DNA of 64,000 bases, taken from Planotetraspora mira. Lineage in GTDB: Bacteria > Actinomycetota > Actinomycetes > Streptosporangiales > Streptosporangiaceae. A model generated the notes under the pieces. The model ran no database searches. It had not been told where the DNA came from and saw nothing but the letters and a program-made list of their open reading frames with translations. Numbering within the stretch: position 1 is the stretch's first letter; every line of letters starts with the position of its first letter. Below, one piece after another: positions 6,901-16,685 of the stretch. The translations under genes and the position numbers were made by a program. Where the stretch lies: contig NZ_BOOO01000016.1 in the NCBI RefSeq assembly GCF_016863275.1, positions 248,001-312,000 of the forward strand. The letters run 5' to 3'.

Positions 6901-8232
6901 CTAGCGTGCGGGACCGCTCTGAGCGGCGGCCCTGAACTCGTCGCGGGGGTTCTCGAGCTGGCCGAGCGAGACGGTCTCCCTCTTGAAGAACAGCGACAAC
7001 GTCCAGTCGGCCACCACGCGGACCTTACGATTCACCGTAGGCACCCGCGACAGATGATACGTCCTGTGCATGAACCACGCCGGGATCCCGCGTAGCTTCA
7101 CCCCGTAGACGTTCGCGACGCCCTTGTGGAGCCCCAGGCCGGCGACCGATCCGGCGTACTTGTGCCGGTAATCCTTCAGCTTCTCCCCGCGGAGGTAGGC
7201 CGTGATGTTGTCGCCCAGGACCTTGGACTGGCGGACGGCGTGCTGGGCGTTGGGCGCGCAGTACTGGCCCGGGTTGGTCACGTCGGGCACGCCGGCGACG
7301 TCTCCGGCCGCGAAGGCGCCCTTGACCCCGGCCACCGTGAGGCGGGTCGTGGTCATGATCCGGCCGCGCTCGTCGAGCGGGAGGTCGCCGGAGTTGACGA
7401 CCGGGCTGGGCTTGACGCCCGCCGTCCAGACGATCGTGGCCGACTCGAAGGAGTCTCCGTCCGAGGTCTTCACCAGGCCACCCTCGCAGGACTTGAGGAG
7501 GGTCTTCATCTTGAGCTCGATGCCGCGCTCGCGGAGCTCCTCCGCCGTCCACTCGCCCATCTCGGGGCCGACCTCGGGCAGGATACGGTCGCTCGCCTCG
7601 ATGAGGACCCAGCGCAGGTCCTTCTGCTGGATGCTCGGGTAGTACTTGATCGCGTCCTCGGTCATGTCCTCGAGCTCGGCGAGCGCCTCGATGCCCGCGA
7701 AGCCGCCGCCGACCACGACGAAGGTCAGGGCGCGGCGGCGCACCTCCTCGTCCTCGCTCGAGTCGGCCCGGTCGAGCAGGGCCAGCACGCGGTTGCGCAG
7801 TGCGATGGCCTCACCGACGGTCTTGAAGCCGATCGCGGCGTCCGCCAGGCCGGGGATCGGCAGCGTGCGCGAGATGGAGCCGGCGGCCATGACGACGACG
7901 TCGTACTCGATCTCCCGCGACTGACCGACGGAGGGCTCGAAGGTCACCGTCCTGGCCTCGTGGTGGACCTTGGAGACCTTGCCGTTGAGGACCCGGACCT
8001 TGGGGAGCACCCGGCGCAGCGGGGCCACGACGTGGCGCGGCGAGATGTTGCCCGCCGCGGCCTCGGGAAGGAATGGCTGGTAGGTCATGTAGGACTGCGG
8101 ATCGATGAGCGTGATCCGAACGCTCCCGTCACGCAGCTCACGGCGGAGCGTGCGCTGGAGGCGCAGGCTGGTGTAGAGGCCCACGTATCCACCGCCGACG
8201 ATGACAATGTGCTTCGGCTTGCGGTTCACCAC
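6901..8232 (-). CDS. ndh: Type II NADH dehydrogenase (FAD-dependent oxidoreductase)
   Basis: The protein has about 443 residues; the GTG pair at 8227-8232 is chosen as start because AAGGG precedes it. An FAD Rossmann motif (HIVIVGGGYVGLYTSLRLQ) opens the protein and an NAD motif (TFVVVGGGFAGIEALAELE) lies near residue 175. The segment GAFAAGDVAGVPD is the second FAD contact. The C-terminal part is amphipathic, typical of monotopic membrane enzymes that pass electrons from NADH to menaquinone without pumping protons. Two Rex-type operators upstream link expression to the NADH/NAD ratio. Confidence 0.92.
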   Translation of the reverse strand: MVNRKPKHIVIVGGGYVGLYTSLRLQRTLRRELRDGSVRITLIDPQSYMTYQPFLPEAAAGNISPRHVVAPLRRVLPKVRVLNGKVSKVHHEARTVTFEPSVGQSREIEYDVVVMAAGSISRTLPIPGLADAAIGFKTVGEAIALRNRVLALLDRADSSEDEEVRRRALTFVVVGGGFAGIEALAELEDMTEDAIKYYPSIQQKDLRWVLIEASDRILPEVGPEMGEWTAEELRERGIELKMKTLLKSCEGGLVKTSDGDSFESATIVWTAGVKPSPVVNSGDLPLDERGRIMTTTRLTVAGVKGAFAAGDVAGVPDVTNPGQYCAPNAQHAVRQSKVLGDNITAYLRGEKLKDYRHKYAGSVAGLGLHKGVANVYGVKLRGIPAWFMHRTYHLSRVPTVNRKVRVVADWTLSLFFKRETVSLGQLENPRDEFRAAAQSGPAR

Positions 8233-8255
8233 GGATGCCCTTCGTGCCTCGATTG

Positions 8256-8275
8256 CTTGTGAAAGCATTCACAAG
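8256..8275. promoter_or_regulatory. Rex-type operator 1
   Basis: CTTGTGAAAGCATTCACAAG is a palindrome apart from its 4-base centre and matches the actinobacterial Rex operator TGTGAA-N4-TTCACA. It lies about 25 bases before the ndh start, consistent with repression by the redox sensor Rex until NADH builds up. Confidence 0.85.
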
Positions 8276-8407
8276 GTTACGTCACGAGACGGCATCGGCG
8301 CCAATCCGCTCAGAGCGAAACTTCTTCGATATTTTCCGATTCAGCCTGGTCAGCGCCTTCTTCCTTTACGAAGGTCGCGAGAATTTCTCTTCGTGACCGA
8401 CTTCACA

Positions 8408-8427
8408 CTCGTGAAAGCATTCACAAG
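8408..8427. promoter_or_regulatory. Rex-type operator 2
   Basis: CTCGTGAAAGCATTCACAAG has the same core as operator 1, 152 bp further upstream of ndh. It overlaps the stop codon (8421-8423) of the uracil-DNA glycosylase gene. The paired spacing would allow two Rex dimers on the ndh control region, possibly with looping. Confidence 0.8.
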
Positions 8428-9299
8428 CGATCGTCGGCGGTGTGAGCAGGGGCCTCGCCTGCGGCCGTCGAAGGGGGCGTTCGGCGAGGGTGGTGACCAG
8501 GGTGCGGACCGCCCAGCGCGACCGCCCGCGCGAACACCGCGTCGAGCATCTCCGCCGTGACCCGTCCCGTGAACGTGTTCTGCTGGCTCGGGTGGTAGCA
8601 GCCGAGCAGCGTCACGGGTGCCGAGCCGTACGAGAGGGGAACCTCGACTCCGTGGCCGAAGGGCGGGCGTCGCCGGGGCAGTGAGAAACCGGCCTCACGC
8701 AGCGCCGGCCACACCGCCTGCCAGGCGAAGCCGCCGAGGGCCACGACGACCCGTGTGGACTCCGCCACCAGCGCGAGTTCGCGGGTGAGCCACGGGAAGC
8801 AGGAGTCCCGCTCCTCCGGCGTCGGCTTGTTGGCGGGCGGCGCACACCGTACAGCCGCCATCATCCGCGCGCCGATCAGACGCTGGCCGTCGCCCGCGCG
8901 GACGCTCGTCTCCTGTACGGCGAGGCCGGTCCGGTACAGCGACGCGAAGAGCCAGTCCCCGCTGCGGTCCCCCGTGAAGATCCGGCCGGTACGGTTCCCA
9001 CCGTGCGCGGCGGGGGCGAGCCCCACGATGAGCGTGTGCGGCCTGTCGTCCCCCCAGCCGGCGATGGGGCGGCCCCAGTAGGTCTCCTCCGCGAACGCCC
9101 GCCGCTTGACGTCGGCGACGGACTCCCGCCACTCGACCAGTCGCGGGCAGGCCCGGCACACCGACTGCCGGGCGGTGAGTTCCGCCAGCGTCCCGCTGTC
9201 CGTCGCCAGCGCGGCGACCTCCAGGGGGTCGTGCGCGACAGGGGTGTCGGGCCGGGCGGGATCGTCCGGCCAACCGGTTCCGGGAGGTACGCGACTCAT
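8421..9299 (-). CDS. Uracil-DNA glycosylase, family 5 (UdgB)
   Basis: The protein has about 292 residues starting MSRVPPGTG. The N-terminal Cys cluster (SVCRACPRL) is part of the [4Fe-4S] site, and [21 protein letters not shown] is motif 1 with the Ala-for-Asp/Asn change typical of family 5. [16 protein letters not shown] is the second DNA-binding motif. Family 5 enzymes remove uracil and other deaminated bases from DNA; the glycosylase acts in cytoplasmic base-excision repair. A longer frame upstream lacks a ribosome site. Confidence 0.9.
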   Translation of the reverse strand: MSRVPPGTGWPDDPARPDTPVAHDPLEVAALATDSGTLAELTARQSVCRACPRLVEWRESVADVKRRAFAEETYWGRPIAGWGDDRPHTLIVGLAPAAHGGNRTGRIFTGDRSGDWLFASLYRTGLAVQETSVRAGDGQRLIGARMMAAVRCAPPANKPTPEERDSCFPWLTRELALVAESTRVVVALGGFAWQAVWPALREAGFSLPRRRPPFGHGVEVPLSYGSAPVTLLGCYHPSQQNTFTGRVTAEMLDAVFARAVALGGPHPGHHPRRTPPSTAAGEAPAHTADDRL

Positions 9300-9411
9300 G
9301 GATCCGATCGTGCCAGCAAGGGGGCCGGCGGCGTGGCCGCGGTCTCGCTGATCACCGGATATTGCCCTTCTCCACGACTTTTCTCCGGTATGCCGGGGTA
9401 AATACTCGCCC

Positions 9412-10617
9412 GTGTCCACCGACTCGTGCCCCCCACTGTTCGGCCCCGCATTCGACGCCGACCCCTATCCCGCGTTCGAGTGGCTGCGGCGCAACGCCCC
9501 CGTCACCCGAGTCCCGCTGCCCGGGTGCGAGGCCTGGCTTGTCACCCGATACGAGGACGCCGTCGAGGCGCTCACCCACCCGTCCCTGTCCAAGGATCCG
9601 GCGTCGGGCTCACCCGAGTGGCGCGCCGCGAGCCTCGGGCTGCCGCTGGACCACCGCCCCTCCCTCGCTCGCCACATGATCAACGCGGACGGCGAGGACC
9701 ACACCCGGCTTCGGCGGCTGGTCAGCGCCACCTTCACTCCCCGGCGCATGGAGGGCCTGCGAACCCGCGCGCAGGAGGTGACGGACGGCCTGCTCGACCG
9801 CCTGGACGGCGACGAGGCCGATCTGGTCGCCGACCTCGCCTACCCGCTGCCGATCACGATCATCTGCGACCTGCTCGGCGTGCCCGAGGAGGACCGTGAG
9901 GCCTTCCACCACCTCGCCTCGGTGATCGACTCGGCGGCGGCGTCCGAGGTCGAGCAGATCTCCCTCGCCACCGACGGGCTGGAGAAGTTCCTGAGCGATC
10001 TCGTCACGCTCAAGCGCACCCGGCCGGGCGACGACCTGCTCACCGAGCTCGTCCGGCGCTCCCACCGGGGCGAGATCCATCCCGACGAGCTGACGTCGAC
10101 GGCGTTCCTGTTGCTCATCGCGGGCCACGAGACGACGGTCGCGTTGATCGGCAACGGGCTTCTCGCGCTCTTACGGCACCCGGAGCAGCTCGCGGCGCTC
10201 CGCGCCGACTTCTCCCTGCTCCCCGATGTCGTCGACGAGATGCTCCGCTACGACGGCCCGGTGCGGAACGCCACCTGGCGATTCCCCACCGAACCCGTCG
10301 TCATCGGCGGGCAGCGGATGCTCCCCGGAGATCCGATTCTGGTGTCCCTGCTCGCGGCCAACCGGGACCCCTCCGTGTTCCCCGACCCCGACGCGTTCTC
10401 CCCCGGCAGGATCGGCGAACCGCATCTCGGGTTCGGGCGAGGGCCGCACTACTGCATCGGCGCGGCCCTCGCGAAGGTCGAGGCGGAGGTCGCGATCGGC
10501 AGCGTGCTGCGCCGGTTCCCCCGTCTCGCGCTCGCCACCGACCCCGGTGAGCTGGTGTGGTGGCCGAGCGCCATCATGCGGGGCCTGTTCTCACTTCCCG
10601 TTCGCCTTGGTGGGTGA
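9412..10617 (+). CDS. Cytochrome P450
   Basis: This is a 401-residue protein of normal bacterial P450 length, starting at a GTG. The I-helix motif AGHETT (about residue 240), the ExxR pair in EMLRYD (about 280), and the haem loop [14 protein letters not shown] with the Cys ligand (about 350) are all present. It is most like the CYP105/107-type soluble enzymes that need ferredoxin partners. No partner or secondary-metabolite cluster is adjacent. Codon 254 is TTA (10171-10173), which in actinomycetes usually puts translation under control of the tRNA for UUA. The 3' end overlaps the convergent gene by 27 bases. Confidence 0.93.
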   Translation: MSTDSCPPLFGPAFDADPYPAFEWLRRNAPVTRVPLPGCEAWLVTRYEDAVEALTHPSLSKDPASGSPEWRAASLGLPLDHRPSLARHMINADGEDHTRLRRLVSATFTPRRMEGLRTRAQEVTDGLLDRLDGDEADLVADLAYPLPITIICDLLGVPEEDREAFHHLASVIDSAAASEVEQISLATDGLEKFLSDLVTLKRTRPGDDLLTELVRRSHRGEIHPDELTSTAFLLLIAGHETTVALIGNGLLALLRHPEQLAALRADFSLLPDVVDEMLRYDGPVRNATWRFPTEPVVIGGQRMLPGDPILVSLLAANRDPSVFPDPDAFSPGRIGEPHLGFGRGPHYCIGAALAKVEAEVAIGSVLRRFPRLALATDPGELVWWPSAIMRGLFSLPVRLGG

Positions 10618-11640
10618 CGCGGACGGTGTGGCGGAGGGCGACGGAGAGGGCGTTGCTCCCTCCGGTGAAGACGGAGTGGCTCCGTCCGACGGAGAGCCGG
10701 TCGACGACGGCGTGACCGTCGGCGACGCCACGGGGCTCGGCGTGACGCACGCGGAGGCGTCGCCCGGCGGCGGGTCGACCCAGGCCCCTTCCGGCATGAG
10801 CGGAAGCGGATAGGAGTTGCGCATGGGCGGCTCGCCCTCGCAGGGGACGGCGATCGCCCGGCCGTACGACTCCGGGTCGGTGGTGATCGGCCTGCCGTCC
10901 TGGTCGTAGAGCCGCACGTTGTGCAGCGGGGCCCCGTTCTCGTCGTACGGGATGATGTTGTAGACGCTGCCCCCGTCCAGGACGGCGACATTCTCCACCT
11001 GCACGCCGTAGGGAACGGGTGCTCCGCCGTCGAAGGCGACGGATCCCGAGCTCTGAACCGGCGGATCGATCATCGTGGCCAGCACCACGATCGCGGCGAC
11101 GACGTTGGCGCCGAGCAGCAGCGCCCGCTCCCAGCCGGGGACTCCGGGCACGGCCCGGCGCCCGGCCCATACCGACGCCCAGACCAGCGCGAGGGTGAAC
11201 ACCCACGCCGCCACGTCTCCGGGGACCAGCCGACGCGGTCCGATCCCGGACAGGATGAGCAGCGCCGCCGCGTAGCCGCGCAGGACCCACCAGGCGGGCC
11301 GTAACTCGGGCGCGAAGGCGGCGGCCTGCCGGTACGGCGGCAGTTGCATCAACCGGGCGTGAGCTGTGCCGAGGAGGCCGGCGGCTCGGTTGCGCGTCCG
11401 CTCGGTGAGACGACGTCGCGGACGGGCGGGCCGGCCCCCATAGGCGGCCCGCAACTCCGCGGCGTACGCCTCGGGAGAGCCGAGGCGATCCTCCAGGGTC
11501 AGGCCGGGCTCGGCGGCCACCTCCATGAGATGGTCGTCGAGATCCTCGAGCATCTCCTCTCTGTCCGCGGCGGGCAGGTCGGCGAGCGCCGCCCGCACCG
11601 CCTCGGCGTACGCGCCCGGGCTCAACGGGGGGGTGGTCAC
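10591..11640 (-). CDS. HAAS-domain membrane protein with Pro/Ser/Thr-rich tail
   Basis: The protein has about 349 residues; the GTG start overlaps the PadR stop by four bases and follows GGAGG. The N terminus (about 10-60, ALADLPAADREEMLEDLDDHL) is the HAAS helical domain that often follows PadR regulators. Several hydrophobic segments occupy the middle (AAALLILSGIG, VFTLALVWASVW, ANVVAAIVVLATM), then a soluble region and a low-complexity Ser/Pro/Thr tail, probably outside the membrane. By family, the HAAS protein works with PadR in envelope or membrane-stress signalling. Confidence 0.8.
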   Translation of the reverse strand: MTTPPLSPGAYAEAVRAALADLPAADREEMLEDLDDHLMEVAAEPGLTLEDRLGSPEAYAAELRAAYGGRPARPRRRLTERTRNRAAGLLGTAHARLMQLPPYRQAAAFAPELRPAWWVLRGYAAALLILSGIGPRRLVPGDVAAWVFTLALVWASVWAGRRAVPGVPGWERALLLGANVVAAIVVLATMIDPPVQSSGSVAFDGGAPVPYGVQVENVAVLDGGSVYNIIPYDENGAPLHNVRLYDQDGRPITTDPESYGRAIAVPCEGEPPMRNSYPLPLMPEGAWVDPPPGDASACVTPSPVASPTVTPSSTGSPSDGATPSSPEGATPSPSPSATPSASPTKANGK

Positions 11641-11984
11641 GAGGCAACCTCCTTGAGCAGGTGGTTCATGGTGGCGGCGAACGAGGCCCACGTCGTCGCC
11701 GACGAGGTGAGGAGCGACCTGCCCACGTCGTTCAGGCCGTAGTACTTGCGGTGCGGGCCCTCGTCGGACGCGACCACATAGGAGTTGAGCGCCCCGGCCT
11801 TGAAGAGCCGGCGCAGTGTGCCGTACACCGAGGCGTCGCCCACGTCCTCCAGGCCGGCCTCACGCAGACTGCGCACGACGTCATAGCCGTAGCTGTCCCG
11901 CTTGGCGAGCACCGCGAGGACGGCGACATCGAGGACCCCTTTGAGGAGCTGGCTGCTGTCCACGCGACGCACAGTACTATGCAT
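11637..11984 (-). CDS. PadR-family transcriptional regulator
   Basis: This 115-residue winged-helix protein carries LKGVLDVAVLAVLAKRDSYGYDVVRSL, then DASVYGTLRRLFKAG as the recognition region and a short C-terminal helix. PadR proteins with a co-transcribed HAAS membrane protein form a recurring actinobacterial pair that controls its own operon. It starts at ATG 11984; a GTG at residue 5 or 8 is possible. No clear operator is visible upstream. Confidence 0.88.
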   Translation of the reverse strand: MHSTVRRVDSSQLLKGVLDVAVLAVLAKRDSYGYDVVRSLREAGLEDVGDASVYGTLRRLFKAGALNSYVVASDEGPHRKYYGLNDVGRSLLTSSATTWASFAATMNHLLKEVAS

Positions 11985-12031
11985 TGCGTAATAGCGGCAA
12001 GATCTTCACGATTCGAGGAGACGAATCGTGG

Positions 12032-12976
12032 TCAGACCAGGGACCAGGCGATCCCGTCGAGGATGTCGTGCTCGCTGACGACGACCTCGGCGAAGCCGTA
12101 CCGGCGGACGATGCGGTCGAGGATGAGCGCGCCCGCCCCGATGACGTCCACGCGCCCGGGATGCATGACCGGGATGGCCGCGCGCTCCTCCCGGGTCATC
12201 TCGAGCAACCGCGCGGAGACCTCGTGGACCTGCGCGGCGGGGATGCGGGAGTGGTGGATCCTCGCGGGGTCGTAGGCGGGCAGGCCGAGGGCGATGCCCG
12301 AGACCGTGGTGACCGAGCCCGCGAGACCGACCAGGGTCCGCGCGTCCCTGACGGGCACGACGGCCTCCACCCGGTCCATGGCCGCCTCGATGTCCGCGAT
12401 CGCCGCCTCCACCGTCTCAGGCTCCGGCGGATCTGCCTTGAGATGCCGTTCGGTCAGCCGTACGCAGCCGATGTCCACCGACAACGCCCCCTCGACGGCG
12501 CCGGAGCCGACGACGAACTCGGTCGACCCGCCGCCGATGTCCACCACGAGGTACGGAGGCTCCCCGGTGTCCTGGCCTCTCGTGGCGCCGGTGAAGGACA
12601 GCCGCGCCTCCTCCTCGCCCGTCACCACCTCGGGTTCGACGCCGAAGATCTCGGTGACCCCGGCCACGAACTCGCTCCGGTTGGACGCGTCCCTGGTCGC
12701 GGACGTGGCCACGACCCGGACCGGCATCCATCCGGACGGCCCCGCGTGCTCGGCGATGAGCTTGGCGTAGCTCCGCATCGCCGTGAACGTGCGCTCCAGG
12801 GCCTCGGGCGCGAGCCGTCCGGTGCGGTCGACGCCCTGACCCAGGCGGACGATCTCCATCCGGCGCTCGATGTCGACCGGTTCGTTGGCCTCTCGTGCGG
12901 TGTCTGCGATGTCTGCGATGTCGGCTATGAGGAGGCGCACCGAGTTCGTGCCGCAGTCGACGGCCGCGACCCTCAC
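12032..12976 (-). CDS. ppx: Exopolyphosphatase (Ppx/GppA family)
   Basis: The protein has about 314 residues; the GTG start (VRVAAVDCGTNSVRLL) overlaps the DUF501 stop and is preceded by GGGGAG. Phosphate motifs of the ASKHA fold are present: DCGTNSVRLL (about 6), VVATSATRDASN (about 90) and VVDIGGGSTEFVV (about 135). The enzyme removes terminal phosphates from polyphosphate or pppGpp. It closes the eno-ftsB-DUF501-ppx operon. A polyphosphate kinase and a CHAD protein are encoded elsewhere in the window. Confidence 0.92.
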   Translation of the reverse strand: MRVAAVDCGTNSVRLLIADIADIADTAREANEPVDIERRMEIVRLGQGVDRTGRLAPEALERTFTAMRSYAKLIAEHAGPSGWMPVRVVATSATRDASNRSEFVAGVTEIFGVEPEVVTGEEEARLSFTGATRGQDTGEPPYLVVDIGGGSTEFVVGSGAVEGALSVDIGCVRLTERHLKADPPEPETVEAAIADIEAAMDRVEAVVPVRDARTLVGLAGSVTTVSGIALGLPAYDPARIHHSRIPAAQVHEVSARLLEMTREERAAIPVMHPGRVDVIGAGALILDRIVRRYGFAEVVVSEHDILDGIAWSLV

Positions 12977-13500
12977 GACGACTCCCCGGCTTCGGCGCAG
13001 GGCCCTTCCGCCCACCATTCGGGCAGGGCGTCGAGGGCCTCACGGCCGAACGGGTTGGCTCCCGGGACGGCCAGCTCGTGGGCGACCAGGGCGTGCAGGC
13101 ACTTGACCCGGTCAGGCATGCCGCCGGCGGTCTGCATGTCGCGGGGAAGCGGCTCCAGGCCGTCCTCGCTCGCGGCCCGATCCCGCCGGGCGAGGTAGTC
13201 CTCGTGGGCCGCCAGATACGCCGCGGCCAGATCGGGGTCCTCCGCCAGCCTGGCCTGCATGAGCTTCATCAGGCCCGACGACTCCAGCGTGCCGATGGCC
13301 GACGCCGCCTTGGGACAGGTCAGGTAGAACAGCGTGGGAAACGGCGATCCGTCGGGCAACCGCGGAGCGGTCTCCAGCACGTCGGGCAGGCCGCAGCGGC
13401 ACCTGTGCGCGACGGCCCGCACCCCGCGCGGAGAACGCCCGAGCTGGGCCTCCACCGCGGCCAGATCGGCCTGATCCACCACTGTCGAACTCCTCGCCAT
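12973..13500 (-). CDS. DUF501 family protein
   Basis: The protein has 175 residues starting MARSSTVVDQADL. It contains the conserved DUF501 features: LGRSPRGVRAVAHRCRCG, then FYLTCP and the C-terminal DRVKCLHALVAHEL. Cys/His residues (RCRCG, TCP, KCLH, HE) could bind metal. The family sits between ftsB and ppx in most actinobacteria, and its function is unknown. Its ATG overlaps the ftsB stop by one base and its stop overlaps the ppx start. Confidence 0.9.
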   Translation of the reverse strand: MARSSTVVDQADLAAVEAQLGRSPRGVRAVAHRCRCGLPDVLETAPRLPDGSPFPTLFYLTCPKAASAIGTLESSGLMKLMQARLAEDPDLAAAYLAAHEDYLARRDRAASEDGLEPLPRDMQTAGGMPDRVKCLHALVAHELAVPGANPFGREALDALPEWWAEGPCAEAGESS

Positions 13501-13916
13501 CACTCCTGGCCCGTCTGCACACTCGCTTGGACGGCGTCCTGCCCGCTGTCGGCCGCCTCGACCGACTGCCACAGCGTGAGATACCACGGGGCCTTCTCCG
13601 CCGGCTTGGCCCCCGCCTTCGCTGCGGCCTTGCCCTCTCCCGCGTCGAGCACCACGAAGCACTTGGCGCCGGGCTCGCAGTAATGGAGCCGCTCCTTGGC
13701 CTGGCGCTTGATGTACTCCGGGTCCTCCAGCTGCCTGCGGCGCTCCTCGAGCTTCTGCAGGTTCCTGAGGGCCTGGGTCTGCTGCTGCTCGAGCTGCGCG
13801 ATCTGCCGCCGCTGCGCGACGTACTCCCGGATGGGGTAGGCGAGGCTCATCGAAATCGCGCACACGACCACCGCGAGGATGGCCGCTCGCCCGGTGAGCT
13901 GCGGTCGCTTCGCCAA
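13500..13916 (-). CDS. ftsB: FtsB/DivIC-type septum formation initiator
   Basis: This 138-residue protein has one N-terminal membrane segment (AAILAVVVCAISMSLAYPI), an immediately following coiled coil (about 35-65, QRRQIAQLEQQQTQALRNLQ), and the family signature DPEYIKRQAKERLHYCEPGAKCF. The Ala/Lys-rich tail is actinobacterial. FtsB joins FtsL and FtsQ in the divisome. It is placed directly after eno, the usual actinobacterial order. Confidence 0.92.
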   Translation of the reverse strand: MAKRPQLTGRAAILAVVVCAISMSLAYPIREYVAQRRQIAQLEQQQTQALRNLQKLEERRRQLEDPEYIKRQAKERLHYCEPGAKCFVVLDAGEGKAAAKAGAKPAEKAPWYLTLWQSVEAADSGQDAVQASVQTGQE

Positions 13917-13975
13917 CGCGACACCCCTTCCGGTTTCCGTCTCCGGTTCCGTACGGCTTGCTGCGCCCCTCCGGG

Positions 13976-15307
<1,332 letters not shown>

Positions 15308-15360
15308 TTACCAGCCCTCACGGCTCGGGGGCAGCCCATTCTCCCGGCGTGTCTCATCTG

Positions 15361-16317
15361 TCAGGATTCGGTCTCCCACTCCTCGATCCGCCGGCGGTAC
15401 TCGCGCGTCACAGCCCTCAGTTCGGCCTCGGGATCGAGCCCTCCGTCCTGCGCGAGCCGTACGAGCTCGAACAGGCGCGCGCCCACCGTGTCGGGGAGGT
15501 CGTCGGCGAGTGAGACGGGGACGCCGGCGCGTCCGGCCCGGCGGAGCATCTGCGCGGCGAGAGAGAGCGCGGGCTGCCCCATGGGCACGCCGCTCAGCAC
15601 GGAGTCGGTCTCGCCCTTGGCCGCGCGCTCGGCCGACTTGATCGTCTCCCAGTTGTCGCTCACCTCGCCGGCGCCGGAGACCGCGGTGTCGGCGAAGACG
15701 TGCGGATGGCGGCGGACCAGCTTCTCGACGATCCCCGTCGCGACGTCGTCGATGTCGAAGCCGCTCTCCTGACCCCGTTCCTGGGCCAGCCGGGAGTGGA
15801 ACATCACCTGGAGCAGCAGATCGCCCAGCTCTTCCCTGAGCGCCGTGAAGTCCCCCTGGTCGATCGTCTCCAGGACCTCGTAGGCCTCCTCGACGAGATA
15901 GGGGACGAGCGACTCGTGGGTCTGCTTGCGATCCCACGGGCATTCGCGGCGGAGCCTGTCCATGACCTGGACGAGGTCGAGCAACCTGGCGCCCGGAAGG
16001 TCGTACGAGCCGGGGATCACCTCGATGACGGGCGGGTCGGCCATGGCGATGGCGGCGTGGCCGACGGAGCGCATCAGGTCCTCGTCGCCGTCCTGGGCGG
16101 CGAGCCAGACGACCGTGCCCGTACTGCCCTCGGCGGCGAGGGCAGCCGGGTCGGGGGTCACTACGTCGACGTGGATTCCGGCCTCTTCCAGATAGGGGAG
16201 GACGGGATGGCCGGCGGACCCGGTGAGGACGCGCTCCGAACGGAGTGCCGCCCATGCCTGCCCGGTCAGCAACCCCGGAGCCACGCGCGGAGAAGTGGTG
16301 ACAACGACCAACGCCAT
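15361..16317 (-). CDS. mazG: Nucleoside triphosphate pyrophosphohydrolase MazG
   Basis: The protein has about 318 residues starting MALVVVTTSPRV. The C-terminal part has the MazG core: RRECPWDRKQTHESLVPYLVEEAYEVLE with the acidic metal ligands, then ELGDLLLQVMFHSRLAQE. About 110 N-terminal residues form the extra region seen in actinobacterial MazG. The enzyme hydrolyses (d)NTPs to monophosphates and limits mutagenic or signalling nucleotides. The mirror-symmetric repeat array lies directly upstream of its start, so it must occupy the promoter region. Confidence 0.9.
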   Translation of the reverse strand: MALVVVTTSPRVAPGLLTGQAWAALRSERVLTGSAGHPVLPYLEEAGIHVDVVTPDPAALAAEGSTGTVVWLAAQDGDEDLMRSVGHAAIAMADPPVIEVIPGSYDLPGARLLDLVQVMDRLRRECPWDRKQTHESLVPYLVEEAYEVLETIDQGDFTALREELGDLLLQVMFHSRLAQERGQESGFDIDDVATGIVEKLVRRHPHVFADTAVSGAGEVSDNWETIKSAERAAKGETDSVLSGVPMGQPALSLAAQMLRRAGRAGVPVSLADDLPDTVGARLFELVRLAQDGGLDPEAELRAVTREYRRRIEEWETES

Positions 16318-16345
16318 ACCCTCAGCCTCCCTCTCCCTCTTTGCC

Positions 16346-16685
16346 GTGATCATGCACAGGTTCGTGAATCGGCCCCTGACCGGCCACTTCCCCGCGCGTG
16401 ATCATGCACAGGTTCGTGAATTCGGCTCCGACCAGCCACTTCTCCGTGCGTGATCATGCGCAGGTTCGTTGGAAGGTGCGTCACGCAGGGGAAACGCGAT
16501 TCGTGATCATGCAATTGCATGATCACGAATCTTCTTCCCGCAGGTCAGCGTGGAACTTTACGAATCCGCGCATGATCACGAAATGAGTTGTGGCAGGCGA
16601 GGGGGCCTTTTCACGAACTTGTGCATGATCACGCTGTGAGTTCGCGCAGGTCCGTACGGCCGGCACCGAATGTGTGCATGATCAC
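16346..16685. repeat. Mirror-symmetric array of 53-bp units, copy 1
   Basis: Four direct units begin at 16346, 16398, 16450 and 16503, each starting GTGATCATGC; four inverted units end at 16526, 16579, 16632 and 16685. Steps are 52 or 53 bp. The central units meet in a perfect 24-bp palindrome (16503-16526). Unit consensus is GTGATCATGCACAGGTTCGT, a variable stretch, a GACC(A/T)GC block near position 33-39, and often TTC at the end. The last unit overlaps the stop codon of the SurA-like gene; the first lies 28 bp before mazG. A related array is at 55668-55910. Confidence 0.95.

Noticed and set aside
16346-16685. CRISPR array (repeat about 20 bp, spacer about 33 bp)
   Set aside because: The units reverse direction in the middle, the intervening sequences share conserved blocks instead of being unique, and no cas genes are near. 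The same applies to 55668-55910.
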